Of a DNA stretch of 64,000 bases, positions 44,741 through 54,947 are shown piece by piece. Position 1 is the first letter of the stretch. The number at the start of each line of letters is the position of its first letter. The notes beneath the pieces are model-generated. The model saw only the letters and a program-made list of their open reading frames with translations. It did not search any database and had not been told where the DNA came from. A program made the translations under genes and the position numbers. Origin of the DNA: Hyalella azteca (Eukaryota; Arthropoda; Malacostraca; Amphipoda; Hyalellidae); assembly GCF_000764305.2 (NCBI RefSeq), contig NW_025939192.1, positions 35,466 through 99,465 on the forward strand, in the 5' to 3' direction.

Positions 44741-44843
44741 CTATGATGGCCATGCTGTTTGACCTGGACCAGCTCATCAACATGATGAGCATAGGGACGC
44801 TGCAGGCCTACACCATCGTCGCTCTCTGCGTCATGTTGCTCAG
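44741..44843 (+). CDS. CAT transporter internal exon ([21 protein letters not shown])
   Basis: Acceptor GATGTTAACAG, donor CTCAG|GTGGGC, phase 1 in and 2 out. Encodes (A)[19 protein letters not shown] and [15 protein letters not shown], matching the family block AFLFDLxxLVDxMSIGTLxAYSLVAxCVLxLR. Confidence 0.96.
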
Positions 44844-44924
44844 GTGGGCACAGTATTATCATGTAATGATTTAATTATGATGTAATTATATCATTACTTT
44901 GCTTAAATTACATCTTCACCAAGA

Positions 44925-45530
44925 ATTTTAAGGTAAAAATCCCGCCATGCAATTCGCGATATTTTAAATGAAAATGTTTCGGAGGCGAGCTCTATATAAT
45001 TAGTTTAAAAATATTAAAGACTCCCGGTACAAGTACAATTAGTTGCGAAAATAAGAATATACACGAGAAAAATTAAATTTAAGTAATGAGAAAACGATAA
45101 CGGAAGATGAAAATCTATCGACTTATAATTTCCAGAGGATTAAAACTGTACTTGTGTTATTAAGACAAGGTTTCCGTTTAAAAACATGCAACGATTCTTC
45201 AATAATTAAATCAGAACCAGCAGAGGTGGAAGAAATTATCTTGAAATCGGCGTGAAGCCGCCCAGCAGAATGAGAAGGATTAGAAAGTAGCAGATTCGAA
45301 CGAAAGATCCTGCTGTAAAACTTTTGCATATTTTAGACGGAAACGATAGGTTTTTATGTTCCGTTTATCGTTTTCTCGTTACTGAGGCTTTAAATTTCTC
45401 TTTTATTTATGGAATTACTTGTTTTGATTTTAGTTATGTTCAATGAAATTTTTCGAAGCGACGACCGGTCTGCACTACGAAATGTTTTCGAACGAAGAAT
45501 GATGAATTTATATGGCGTTTTCATTGCTTT
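44925..45530. mobile_element. large foldback element
   Basis: Long imperfect inverted repeat. The inner arms GTAATGAGAAAACGATAACG (45082) and CGTTTATCGTTTTCTCGTTA (45362) pair closely. Matching extends outward through AGAGAAATTTAAA / TTAAATTT and further to GAAAATGTTTCGGAG (44980) versus TACGAAATGTTTTCG (45478). Same family as 9361-9697. Confidence 0.7.
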
Positions 45531-46090
45531 TAGATTGTGGATGTAATGGTGTTGTAATGATGCTGTACTTATACATGTACCGTATCGTTACTGTGCTGTC
45601 CGTATTGTTTCACAGAATTATGTTCGCTTATCCTACCGATTTAATAGTATATTTATTTATTATTATAACATTTTAGTTATTTTTCTTTTGTTTGCTTGTC
45701 GTGTGTTGCTCATTTATATTGATTTCTCCCCAGCGTTTGCATTTCCATGGTTTATCTATAATGATTTATTGATTTGCCACCGTGTGTTTATTATTGATTT
45801 GTTTGGCATTTGATTTATAATAATTTAATTAGCTTGACTTTGAGTTTTCTGCTGATTTTTTCATGATATCCTCTATACATGTGTCGTGTATGGAAGAAAG
45901 TACATCCATACATTACACACTTGTCTGATTGGCGACATTCGATGCTCACACAGCATTTAATACAGCACACCTCTGAATGGGTTTATAAACATCATATATT
46001 CCGTGTGGCTTTAATATCTGTGTATATTTTGTGTGGACTAATAAGCTTTGTATATTCTGTGTGATGACGCTTGTGTTTTTCCCTGTATGC
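45531..46090. other. transporter intron, AT-rich
   Basis: No element recognised. Repeats of ATTCCGTGTGGCTTTAATAT (45990-46060) are short. Confidence 0.5.
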
Positions 46091-46099
46091 GTACCCCAG

Positions 46100-46165
46100 A
46101 TACTCGGATGACCCTGAGTACGTACGAGTACCTACAGTACATGAGTACGGATACTCGAAACTGCC
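46100..46165 (+). CDS. CAT transporter internal exon (RYSDDPEY)
   Basis: Acceptor GTACCCCAG, donor CTGCC|GTGAGT, phase 2 in and 2 out. Encodes (R)YSDDPEYVRVPTVHEYGY and SKLP, in the position of the cytosolic loop that follows LRYQP in CAT proteins. Its outgoing phase (2) does not fit the next exon found (47530, phase 1), so at least one exon is missing between them. Confidence 0.82.
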
Positions 46166-46190
46166 GTGAGTAATTAGCGTTACTTACCAG

Positions 46191-46335
46191 GGGCCATACT
46201 TTCAAAACTCGCTAAGTGAACGTAAGTACTTACGCTCTATTTTCTTATCTATGATTGGTGGATTTTGCTTGAAAGGCCGTCAATAATTGGCTGATGGACT
46301 TACGATCTCTTAAATTTTTTTGAAAGTATAGGCCC
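46191..46335. mobile_element. MITE with GGGCCATACTTTCAAAA ends
   Basis: Left GGGCCATACTTTCAAAAC and right TTTTTGAAAGTATAGGCCC are inverted repeats; 145 bp. A related left end GGGCCGTATTATCAAAAC is at 60778. Confidence 0.85.
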
Positions 46336-46498
46336 TGTACACTGAGAGAAATGAGCGACACTTTGTCCTAATATCAGTGCACTTTCTGCCCCCCGATGTG
46401 TGTTATATTTTTGGGTTACTTGTATGTTGTTGCTTGCCTTGTGTTACTTGCCTTGTGTTACTTGCCTTGTGTTACTTGCCTTCACCCTGCTGTATGAC

Positions 46499-46536
46499 CT
46501 GTCTCTTATACACATCTAGATGTGTATAAGAGACAG
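46499..46536. other. Nextera mate-pair junction adapter (assembly artefact)
   Basis: Perfect 38-bp junction palindrome. Confidence 0.98.
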
Positions 46537-46797
46537 AGGTAATCACAGTAATTCCGCGTTTAATCGCAGTAATGACGGCAATTACGCCGGTAGTTTGCAT
46601 CGCTAATATCGTAAAGTATTACCAGGTAATCACAGTAATTACGCGTTTAGTTTGTTCGGCGCGATCTTCCCCATGCCTCGCATCATCTACGCCATGGCAG
46701 CGGACGGGCTGCTCTTCAGGAGCCTCGCGCGCGTCAGCGAGCGCTTCCAGTCCCCCGTCGTGGCCACCTTCGTGTCGGGCGTCTTCGCTGGTGCGTG
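46537..46797. other. misplaced copy of 44044-44304 including a transporter exon
   Basis: Identical to 44044 onward (intron repeat, acceptor, the [14 protein letters not shown] exon, donor), bounded by the adapter on the left and a single N (46798) on the right. Offset 2493 bp. Assembly chimera, not a second exon. Confidence 0.92.
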
Positions 46798-46798
46798 N

Positions 46799-47490
46799 AC
46801 ACTTGTCATACTCTCAGGACACACTTGTCATACTCTCAGGACACACTTGTCATACTCTCATGATCGGGTGGCCAAGCAGACCCAGAATAACTTTAAGCGA
46901 GTGTAGCGACTCTAGGGCAGAAGCCGAGGCGGTACCCAAATTTTGTTCGGGTGTGTCGGGTTTTAGTAACGACTGTGTTGTCACAGAGCTTTAACAAAAT
47001 TTAGAGTCGAGGGCGGCTCTGGATTAAGGAACGCCTAGGACTCTGGCCTCTGGGAGCATAGTCCACCAGCATCCCTATCAAAATTTTTAGTTATTGGCGA
47101 CCTTGAATTACGAACCGCCTAGGACTCGGACCGAACGTAAATCAGCTTCTCTATATATATATGTCCGCTTTTTTGGTCTACATTCTGGTCCCCGAATCAG
47201 ACAGCTACCAGAGCCTGGTGAGGGGACTGAGGGGATTCTGCCAACTCTTGCCCAACTCTCAGGAGACCATAAAGTCGGCAAGAAGGTTCTGACTAGTCGC
47301 TGATTGCGATCAGTTGGCCAACTGACCCAGAATAACTCTAACGCGAACATAGCAACTCTGGGGCAGAGGCTGAAGCACACCCCGAATTTTGTTAGGGGAA
47401 TAACTTCAAGCGAGTGTGGCGACTCTATAGGGCAGACGTCGAGGCGGTACCCAAATTTTGTTCGGGTGTGTCAGGATTTAGTAACAATTG
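46799..47490 (+). mobile_element. nested copies of the CCTAACAAAATT-type MITE
   Basis: Three CACACTTGTCATACTCTCAGGA units, then GGTGGCCAAGCAGACCCAGA and CCCAAATTTTGTTCGGG; a second element starts at about 46992 (TTTAACAAAATTTAGAG), contains GTAAATCAGCTTCTCTATAT, and ends at about 47398 (CGAATTTTGTTAGGGG); a third end follows at 47460. Words match the compact copy at 26253. The region replaces transporter sequence that should hold a missing exon. Confidence 0.75.
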
Positions 47491-47529
47491 TATTTGCACA
47501 GAGAAGTTGAAGATGGCATTTGTTGGCAG

Positions 47530-47696
47530 GTGTGTTGTGCTTCACGACGACGCTGCTGTTCACGCTGCTAGGGCCGTCCGTGGTGGACGGTGATGCGGTG
47601 TCCATCTTCTTCTGCTCTTTGTGCTTGGTGCTGTCCATCATCGTCGTGGCGTCCATCTCCAGACAGCCGCGGTCAAAGAAGCGCCTCGCTTTCGAG
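47530..47696 (+). CDS. CAT transporter internal exon (late membrane segments)
   Basis: Acceptor TTTGTTGGCAG, donor TTCGAG|GTACGC, phase 1 in and 0 out. Encodes VLCFTTTLLFTLLGPSVVDG, DAVSIFFCSLCLVLSIIVVA and SISRQPRSKKRLAFE: two hydrophobic segments and the RQPxSKxxLxF motif that precedes the last membrane pair in CAT proteins. Confidence 0.92.
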
Positions 47697-47797
47697 GTAC
47701 GCCAATAAAAACTTTTTCCTGTACACTTAGAGGAACGAGTGGGACTGTCCACATAGCGGTGCACCGGTAGCCTTCGTCAGAGAAATTTGTGAGACTA

Positions 47798-48045
47798 TCA
47801 TTCTGGATGTGTGACTGTCAGTCTGGATGTGTGACTGTCAGTCTGGATGTGTGACTGTCAGTCTGGATGTGTGACTGTCAGTCTGGATGTGTGAAAGGCT
47901 AGGTGAGGCTGGGGAGGTTAGGTGAGGCTGGGGAGGTTAGGTGAGGCTAGGGAGGCTAGGGGAGGCTGGGGAGGCTAGGTGAGGCTGGGGAGGCTAGGTG
48001 AGGCTGGGGAGGCTAGGTGAGGCTAGGGAGGCTAGGTGAGGCGTG
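47798..48045. repeat. two adjacent minisatellites
   Basis: 47798-47895: five units of CTGGATGTGTGACTGTCAGT. 47896-48045: GGCTAGGTGAGGCTGGGGA, about nine units, each with a GGTGAGG donor-like word. Confidence 0.93.
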
Positions 48046-48620
48046 AGACTTAGCCTCACTCTACCGTAACTAAGCCTCACATGGAAATTATTTTTTTATT
48101 ATTTCTTTAAGACCAAAATCTCCGCTCAGCGAAATTCGAAGTAAGTTAAACGCAAACTTTAAACTTTGCCGTCGACTTCCGCAAATTTGGTCTCTGGTTT
48201 CCACTTCTCTTAAGTTTGCATCTTCAATTTTTTTATTTTTGAGTGGTAATTATTATTTTAATTTTGCTATTTTTATTTTATTTGCATTACTATTATTTTA
48301 CATCTTGCACGTGTACATATCTGCTTGCTATAACACTTTTTGTTTAAGTATTTACATTGCTGCCTCTGTTCTAATTACTATATCACTAGAATATAATTTT
48401 TCACCGACCCCTCACTAACTATTGCCTCACTACTTCACTAATTCATTTTTGTTTAAATTTATACCTAACTTTTTTTTACTTCATTGTTATTACTAATTGT
48501 TCACGCTTGTTTTTAAACATGCACGAAACTAATCACGTTCTGGGCATGCACTCCGTTATCCTTGTTACATTTTTTGCCTATTTTTTCCTTAAACATTATT
48601 TTTTCTTCTTTTTCTTTAAG
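48046..48620. other. intron before the first alternative last exon
   Basis: AT- and pyrimidine-rich. The family exon encoding PWLP..xTWxRFxxWxxIG should lie between 47697 and the last exons but is not visible. Confidence 0.5.
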
Positions 48621-50044
48621 GCTTCGCCATCTACTTTTTCTACGGCATTTGCCACGTGGACCCTGAACAAACGACCGGTAGGGAATCCGTGACTAACCCT
48701 GCCTTTGAGGATGACAACCCTGACCCTGAGGTCCCTAAAATCCTGGTCCAGCAGCCAACCCCACACCCGTCCCGACCCCACACCCCGACCCCTGATGGTA
48801 CCGATAACAAAGACCCAGGGATTAGTGATACCAAAGAACCTGTTACTAGTCCATTAGGTACCGAAGAACTTGCCATGGTTCCACTAGTTACCGAAGAACT
48901 CGTACGGCAAATGCCGCAAGCAGACGACCCTGTAACTGATGGCATGGCAATTGAAATGGAAAACAGCGACCAAAAAATCGTCCAAAAGGAAGAAGCTCTT
49001 TTGGGCTACGACGCTCCACCAGCTTACGGTCAAGTGGCAGAACCACCTGTAGGGCAGAAAGAACCTTCTGCAGGCGGAGAGGAACAACCTGCAGGCGGGC
49101 AAGAACTTTCTCCAGGCGGGCAAGAACCACCTACCGGCGACCAGGAACCATCGGTACCAAACTCCGCGCTGGTTGCGGCTCCGCTTGTTCGCTGGTCGCT
49201 GTCCGACGACGAACCTGACGATGGGATACGACCTGAAGACGTCGCACGAGACGAAGGTAACGAAGCAGCATTATCATCGTCTGCTTCTGTGACCCACCAA
49301 ACGGACCCTGTTACCCACCAAACGGACCCTGTGACCCACCAAACGGACCCTGTGACCCACCAAACGGACACTGTGGGCCACCAAACGGACCCTGTGACCC
49401 ACCAAGCGGACCCTCTAACTCTGCTCGCCAAATCATCGTCCGTTGGTGACGTACACGAAGACATCGAGGCCCACGGCCCCGTTTCATCAAGCGTTCCATC
49501 AACACCGCTGGCCCAAAGACCCGGCCCGTTGATACGGAATTCAAGCTTCGATTCAATACCCCCCAGCTCTCCAACTGACCCGTTAGCAAAACGGGTCAAC
49601 GAGTTCTTGGTGATACCCGTTAAAGAACCATTTGACGGGCTAGACGTTATACGTGAACGGGGCGAGAGCAAACTAGTCGCCGGTGACCCGTTCGATGATT
49701 TGTCTGGCGCTTACGGCGTCAATAAAGCAAATGATAGCCTGAATGATAACGCTAATAATAAGGCAAATGATTCCGCAAATAAAACAAATGATAACACTAA
49801 TCATAATGCAAATAATAATACAAATGATAACGCAGTCAACCGGAAAGATTCCCCCTTTGATAATTTGCAATCAGATCCCCTGGTAGGTTCATCAGTCTCA
49901 CCTCCGCCGTCCCCTCTACCCCCTACTCCTCCTTCGTCCCCTATGCCTCCTACTCCTCCATCATCTTCGCCTCCCCTCACACCCCCTACATCTCCCCGAA
50001 GAGAAAGTATCTCCCAAAATCATCCCCCTACTTCCCCCCAATAA
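48621..50044 (+). CDS. CAT transporter alternative last exon 1 (long low-complexity tail)
   Basis: Acceptor TTTTTCTTTAAG, phase 1 in. Encodes (G)FAIYFFYGICHVDPEQTTG, the end of the final CAT membrane segment (compare the family GFxIYFxYGxxHS), then a ~455-residue cytosolic tail to TAA at 50042-50044. Tail segments: Pro/Glu-rich (48700-48990), GGQE/AGGE repeats (49060-49160), five THQTDPV repeats (49290-49410), a 45-residue Asn/Asp-rich region (49720-49840) and a Pro/Ser-rich end. Vertebrate CATs have tails of only about 30-70 residues, so this is unusually long. The AATAAA poly(A) hexamer overlaps the stop codon. Confidence 0.82.
49285..49415 (+). repeat. 21-bp coding repeat (THQTDPV)
   Basis: Six units of CACCAAACGGACCCTGTGACC, in frame with the transporter tail; one unit reads GHQTDPV and one ends THQADPL. 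Confidence 0.93.
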
Positions 50045-50224
50045 AATTCCCCTTCTGAAACCCCCGCTGAAGTATCACCACCTGCCAAGACGTTACCATT
50101 AGCAATCCCATCCGCCGTCATCCACAGCGACTTCACCGAAATCCCCGAGTCTTTCCCCAATGTTTCTATCCTCCCTGGGGATGCCACCTCCCCAAAGGAG
50201 GACCCCCTACTTGCGCCCCAGTAG
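50045..50224 (+). CDS. in-frame continuation after the TAA of last exon 1
   Basis: Directly after TAA the same frame stays open for 59 codons to TAG (50222-50224): NSPSETPAEVSPPAKTLPL.. FTEIPESFPNVSILPGD.. EDPLLAPQ. Composition (Pro, Ser, Glu) continues that of the tail, while both other frames close within 25 codons. Either the TAA is read through, or it is a nonsense change or sequencing error, or this was once coding. Confidence 0.5.
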   Translation, partial: NSPSETPAEVSPPAKTLPLAIPSAVIHSDFTEIPESFPNVSILPGDATSPKEDPLLAPQ

Positions 50225-50364
50225 CAGGGAGTCTCAGGTCAGGACGTTAGTGCAGAGCTTCTCTGCTGACGGTGCTAAGGACGCGCCATCGGCGGCCAGC
50301 GATCCTATTACCATCTAGCGCAGCGCCGGCGTTGCTTACGGACCTCAGGAACAAATTTCAGTGA

Positions 50365-50475
50365 TTCATGGCACCTGCAACCTGCATTCGTGGCACCTGC
50401 AACCTGCATTCGTGGCACCTGCAACCTGCATTCGTGGCACCTGCAACCTGCATTCGTGGCACCTGCATTCGTGCT
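50365..50475. repeat. 22-bp minisatellite GGCACCTGCAACCTGCATTC
   Basis: Five units; downstream of the transporter tail, probable 3'UTR. Confidence 0.93.
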
Positions 50476-50529
50476 TAGAGCTGCAGACCCAACTCTTGGA
50501 TGCCCTAACATTCCCTTAGAACGAGAGCA

Positions 50530-50990
50530 TTCCCTCCTCTACCCTTACTAAAGTCGGGGAACGCCTTCGCTTTTGTGCTGGAGTCGCTACACTGGGCCCA
50601 AAGTTACTTTGGGTCTAGAGTATGACACGTGTGTCCTGAGAGTATGACAAGTGTGTCCTGAGAGTATGACAAGTGTGTCCTGAGAGTATGACAAGTGTGT
50701 CCTGAGAGTATGACAAGTGTGTCCTGAGAGTATGACATGTGTGTCCTGAGAGTATGACAAGTGTGTCCTGAGAGTATGACAAGTGTGTCCTGAGAGTATG
50801 ACAAGTGTGTCCTGAGAGTATGACAAGTGTGTCCTGAGAGTATGACAACGGTTGTCATGGCCGAGTCATGCCGAGCTTGCAAGCTGCTCAGAGGCTGCAC
50901 TTCAAGCCCGGCCGAGGCGGACATGAGCGGCTGATTTACGCGCTCCCCGAGTCCTGGGCGGCGCCTGATGTAGCATCATCATTCAGGAAT
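50530..50990 (-). mobile_element. MITE copy with internal 22-bp VNTR
   Basis: In reverse orientation it carries the same words as the copy at 26253 (GGAGTCGCTACACTGGGCCC, CGAGCTTGCAAGCTGCTCAG, GCGGACATGAGCGGCTGATT). Its centre has ten units of CCTGAGAGTATGACAAGTGTGT (50622-50850), where the 26-kb copy has one. Confidence 0.85.
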
Positions 50991-52160
50991 GGATCTTCAT
51001 CATTTCTATGACTGGATCTTCATCATTTCTATGACTGGAGGTTTCCCATTGCTCCAATCCCAAAACTGGAACATTGCCATTCTCAGAACTGGAGCATTCT
51101 CATTGCACGGCAATAGCTGTCACACATCAGCTCATGCTTGTAATTAGTTTGTATATTCAGAATATTTTATAATAAAGGCACGCCTGGCTGTAATTTATTA
51201 GCACGCATGGCCGTATTTTCCTTTGACTGCTTTTTGACTTTTCCTTTCTGTGCTTTGTTTTTAATCGCTAAAATAGTTTTTTATCGATGCTTTGTTATCT
51301 CGCTGACATGAAATATGAACTTGATTAACTACTAATAAAATAACTTATTGTAAGCTTTTAGATATCATGAGTATAATGCGGAATTAAGCGATTTATGCCA
51401 TGAAAAGTTTATATTACCAATAGCTCTTATACAACAATAATGCAATTATCTTTAGATTAACCATCATCACCTAGGGGGAGCGGAAAAGCGCCCTTATAAA
51501 TATAGCGCACTCTATCAATAAACCTCTATGAACGGTCATTATTAATGAATAATTTGATGAAAATAAGAAAGACCTATATAAAATTAACCGAAATTTTCTT
51601 TGGCTGCTATCAGTTCTTTGTCTCTCATTAATAATTTTTAGATCTGGATCATTTTACTTCGACTATTTTGTTCCATATTTCGATGAAGTAGTAACCTGTA
51701 ATGCCTACTGCACCCGAGGCTGTACATAATAGTAATGCTGTACAGAATAGTAATAATGATACTGATTATAATAATAATAATATTATCTATCATCAACGTT
51801 TAAACCCTTGCTTGCCTGTTCATTTTGCTCTCATTTGTGACCGGAAATATAACGACTGGGTGGAAGCTAACAATAACAATAATTTTATTCTGTTTTCAAA
51901 TAAATTTGATTGTTTTCATCTTAAAATTTTGTGGCGATGAAAACGAAATTCGAATTTTTCTGTGAAATATACAGAATTTTCTTGACAATCTTAAAATTAG
52001 GTTATTTATCAAATAATTTTTCTATTAAGTGTGTATTTTATACATATATATATCTTTTAAACTTTCCAACTATAATGACGTCACTATATCCGTCACAATA
52101 ATGCTATTAAAACAAGCCATTTGTTTAATTTGAATATCTTAACTTTCCACGCCATAAGGT
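50991..52160. other. AT-rich intronic stretch between the alternative last exons
   Basis: Short TGGATCTTCATCATTTCTATGA duplication at 50990-51040. Otherwise no feature; the frame at 51701-51940 has no family resemblance. Confidence 0.45.
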
Positions 52161-52440
52161 GCTAGTACACGCGGACAGTAGTGGCGGCCAGTAAAACTTG
52201 CTAATACTAACCGCCACTAAATATTCGTGCTACTGGCCTCGTGTAAACAGTTACTGGGTCCTTCAGTGGCCAGTAGCGTCTTTTTCATGGGGCCAATAGC
52301 ACGGTAAATAGTGGCGGTAATTAATATTTTTTTAATAGCACGGTAAATATTCACCATTATCATTTGATAGTTCCAGTGGCCGCCACTAGTTTCCATGTGT
52401 AAAAACACATTTACGGAGCCTGGCATTTGGTAACTGGATG
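52160..52440. mobile_element. MITE-like element with TAGTGGCGGCCAGTA ends
   Basis: Left ACAGTAGTGGCGGCCAGTAA and right CCAGTGGCCGCCACTAGTTT are inverted; internal AATAGCACGGTAAAT repeats. Ends not precisely defined. Confidence 0.55.
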
Positions 52441-52684
52441 AACTTTTTTTTACATTTTTCCAATCATTTATTTATTTATTTGATAAATTTCATCTAAGGA
52501 CCTCAACCTGTCGGTTTCTTTTGCCTGCTTTTGCACGCAAATCACATGGCTTTGTATGTTCTAATTTAAGACATGATATATTAAGATAAAAATATATATT
52601 TTTTTAATTGTAAAGTCCACTTGTCCAAAAAACGTACCTACACATGGTTTGTATGCTATAGAAAGAATGGTGGTACGAGTCGAA

Positions 52685-52845
52685 TCCACACTCAAAGAAA
52701 TGAGTGAGTCTTAATCCAAAATCAAGGTAATTTTTACCTTGATTTTGTTTTACCCCGAAAAAAATACGTATCAGTGCTACGTGAGAAAATTGTCACTTTT
52801 TTGGACGATATGACGTATATATTTCTCTGAATGCATGCAGAATTA
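52685..52845. mobile_element. partial TA-CACTCA-family element
   Basis: CACACTCAAAGAAATGAGTG start as at 1136, and GACGATATGACGTATATATTTCTCTGA near its end as at 660-690. Confidence 0.5.
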
Positions 52846-53149
52846 GCCTTTTATTTACAAATTCAGAGGTTAATTCCCTACGAAATTCATGTATAAAATT
52901 TTGATTAATTTCATCTTCATTTAAAAGATAAGGTAGAACTTGAAGTAGAACCTGTAGAGATTTGCTTTAGAAAACTAATAATCAGTGAATGTATTTATGT
53001 ATTATTAATTTACTTAAATCACAAATTAACCAATGATTTAAAAACAAAGATAGTGCCTAAAAAAGCACCATATTTCAACACGTTGACTCCGAAGTGGTAC
53101 ATATGCGTACCACGAAGTGTATTTCTCCAAGACGTAGTGGTACATAATT

Positions 53150-53405
53150 CAGGGTTGTCAGATGGCCTAAAAACGGCCAAGTAATAATAAAAACGGCCAA
53201 GTCCGCGAAGAAAAAAGGCCAAAAAAGGAATATAACTCGATATATACTAGCGTATTTGTAGGTTCCGGTGTAAAAATTCAAGTTTTTTGCCGTTATTAAA
53301 ATTTAATTAGATAGTACCCCTATCATAAATTTAAGCCGGCCAACGCAATTGGAAAAAACTAAATTGCGGAATTGGTCCTGAGAAAAAGACCCTCTGGCAA
53401 CCCTG
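53150..53405. mobile_element. hAT-like MITE (CAGGGTTGTCAGA ends)
   Basis: Left CAGGGTTGTCAGATGGCC and right CCTCTGGCAACCCTG are inverted repeats of about 13 bp with hAT-style CAGGG ends. Flanking 8-mers do not match, so the target duplication is lost. Interior AAAACGGCCAAG repeats. Confidence 0.75.
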
Positions 53406-53744
53406 TTTCAAAATAGTACAAAAATGAAATAATATTACTAGATGAAGCAATCGAAGTCAACGTTTTAAATAAAAATTAAATATTATCTCATTAATAAAAC
53501 AGTTTTTTAGTTTCCGTTGAAATTATGTACCCATTGGTTGTTACGTTACTTCGGCCGTTCATCTGGCATTTTCGGTTTCATTTCTTTGCCTATCTATTTA
53601 TTTTATTAAACTATATGTTATTTGAGCTTTAACTGATGAACTTGTCTCAGGAACAACCATCATGTGACCATTGTGATTATGCATTAAAATGATTAACTGC
53701 AATCCTATATCATTTACTTCTGCAATCAAGCGTCGTAGATGCGC

Positions 53745-53990
53745 ACTTAACTTCAAGTCCTAACGACTAGGGTACAATACTGGCCTCTTAACTTCAAGTC
53801 CTAACGACTAGGGTACAATACTAGCCTTTCAACTTCAAGTCCTAACGACTAGGCTGCAATACTGGCCTCTTAACTTCAAGTCCTAACGACTAGGCTACAA
53901 TACTGGCCTCTTCACTTCAAGTCCTAACGACTAGGGTACAATACTGGCCTCTTAACTTCAAGTCCTAACGACTAGGGTACAATACTTGCA
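53745..53990. repeat. 42-bp minisatellite, six units
   Basis: Units of AACTTCAAGTCCTAACGACT-AGGGTACAATACTGGCCTCTT. Confidence 0.95.
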
Positions 53991-54520
53991 ATACTCACTT
54001 AGATTATAGATATATACTTAGATATACGTTTATAACAATAAACAATAGCTGTTTTCCATGCCAGCACTTGTCTGCCAAGATACGAATACGCGCCCCTTGG
54101 TAACGTATGTCATGTATCACATCGTAAGATTATTTATAATTTAAAGGAGTGAGAAAATCTCACTGTAATTCAACCCTCATTATATTTCCGTTTTCGTATT
54201 CATTATTTGTGACATAATCTCGTTAACTGTTTGCGCGTCCTTCATACATCGGCCATACATTGTAGGTAAGTAGTGCTTATGAAAGTTTACACATGAGTAC
54301 ATACACACGTCAATAATAAATACCTACATTCTTCATGAATACATACATACATCGTGAATACAAACGATCAATTCGAGTAGCTTACCTAGGGTAAGGGCAC
54401 CTTTACTCCTCTGTACGATTCTCTGTATAGAATCGTATACAAAGAATCCTAAAGAATCCTATCCTTTCGTCACTTCTAAATCCATCAAAATAATGCCTTA
54501 ACACCTCTGTAATTGTGCAG

Positions 54521-54825
54521 GTTTAATCCTGTACTTCACGTATGGGGTTCGCTACAGCAACCCCGCCTACTTGGAACAGGGGCTTGAACCCCCCGACCCC
54601 AACAGCGAGGGTTACAAACTGAACAAAGGGTCGCACAGGCCCCGCTACCTCGACAGCGACTCTTCTGAAGAGGAACTGCGCCTCGACAGGCGCCGTGAAG
54701 AGAGTCCTGAGTCCGAAGAGAAGCTGCGCCTCGACAGGCGCCGTGAAGAGAGTCCTGTGTCCGAAGAGAAGCTGCGCCTCGACAGGCGCCGTGAAGAGAG
54801 TCTTGCGCCTCAGCAGAGTTTATGA
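54521..54825 (+). CDS. CAT transporter alternative last exon 2 (charged repeat tail)
   Basis: Acceptor GTAATTGTGCAG, phase 1 in, the same as exon 48621. Encodes (G)LILYFTYGVRYSNPAYLE, again the end of the final CAT membrane segment, then PPDPNSEGYKL.. and three copies of the 16-residue unit SEEKLRLDRRREESPV, stop TGA 54823-54825. The shared phase and the homologous first 12 residues show that it is a mutually exclusive alternative to the long-tail exon. Tail of about 100 residues, close to normal CAT length, so this may be the ancestral end. Confidence 0.88.
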
Positions 54826-54891
54826 TGATACGTTTCACTATATAATTAATTATTTAGAGAAGCTGGGACTAAGGATCCTATGGAATAGGAC

Positions 54892-54929
54892 CCGTCTCTT
54901 ATACACATCTAGATGTGTATAAGAGACAG
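54892..54929. other. Nextera mate-pair junction adapter (assembly artefact)
   Basis: 38-bp junction palindrome with one mismatch at its second base. Followed by AGTATGACAAGTGTGT (a copy of the VNTR unit at 50.7 kb) and a single N at 54947. Confidence 0.95.
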
Positions 54930-54947
54930 GAGTATGACAAGTGTGTN

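Noticed and set aside
46651..46797. Second copy of the transporter exon [14 protein letters not shown] as a tandem alternative exon
   Set aside because: It is bounded by an adapter and a single N and is identical to 44158-44304, so it is a mate-pair chimera.
49030..49671. 213-codon minus-strand frame opposite the transporter tail
   Set aside because: Shadow of the plus-strand coding tail (PPAGGSCPP/VWWVTGS repeats mirror THQTDPV); the plus reading continues a recognised family.
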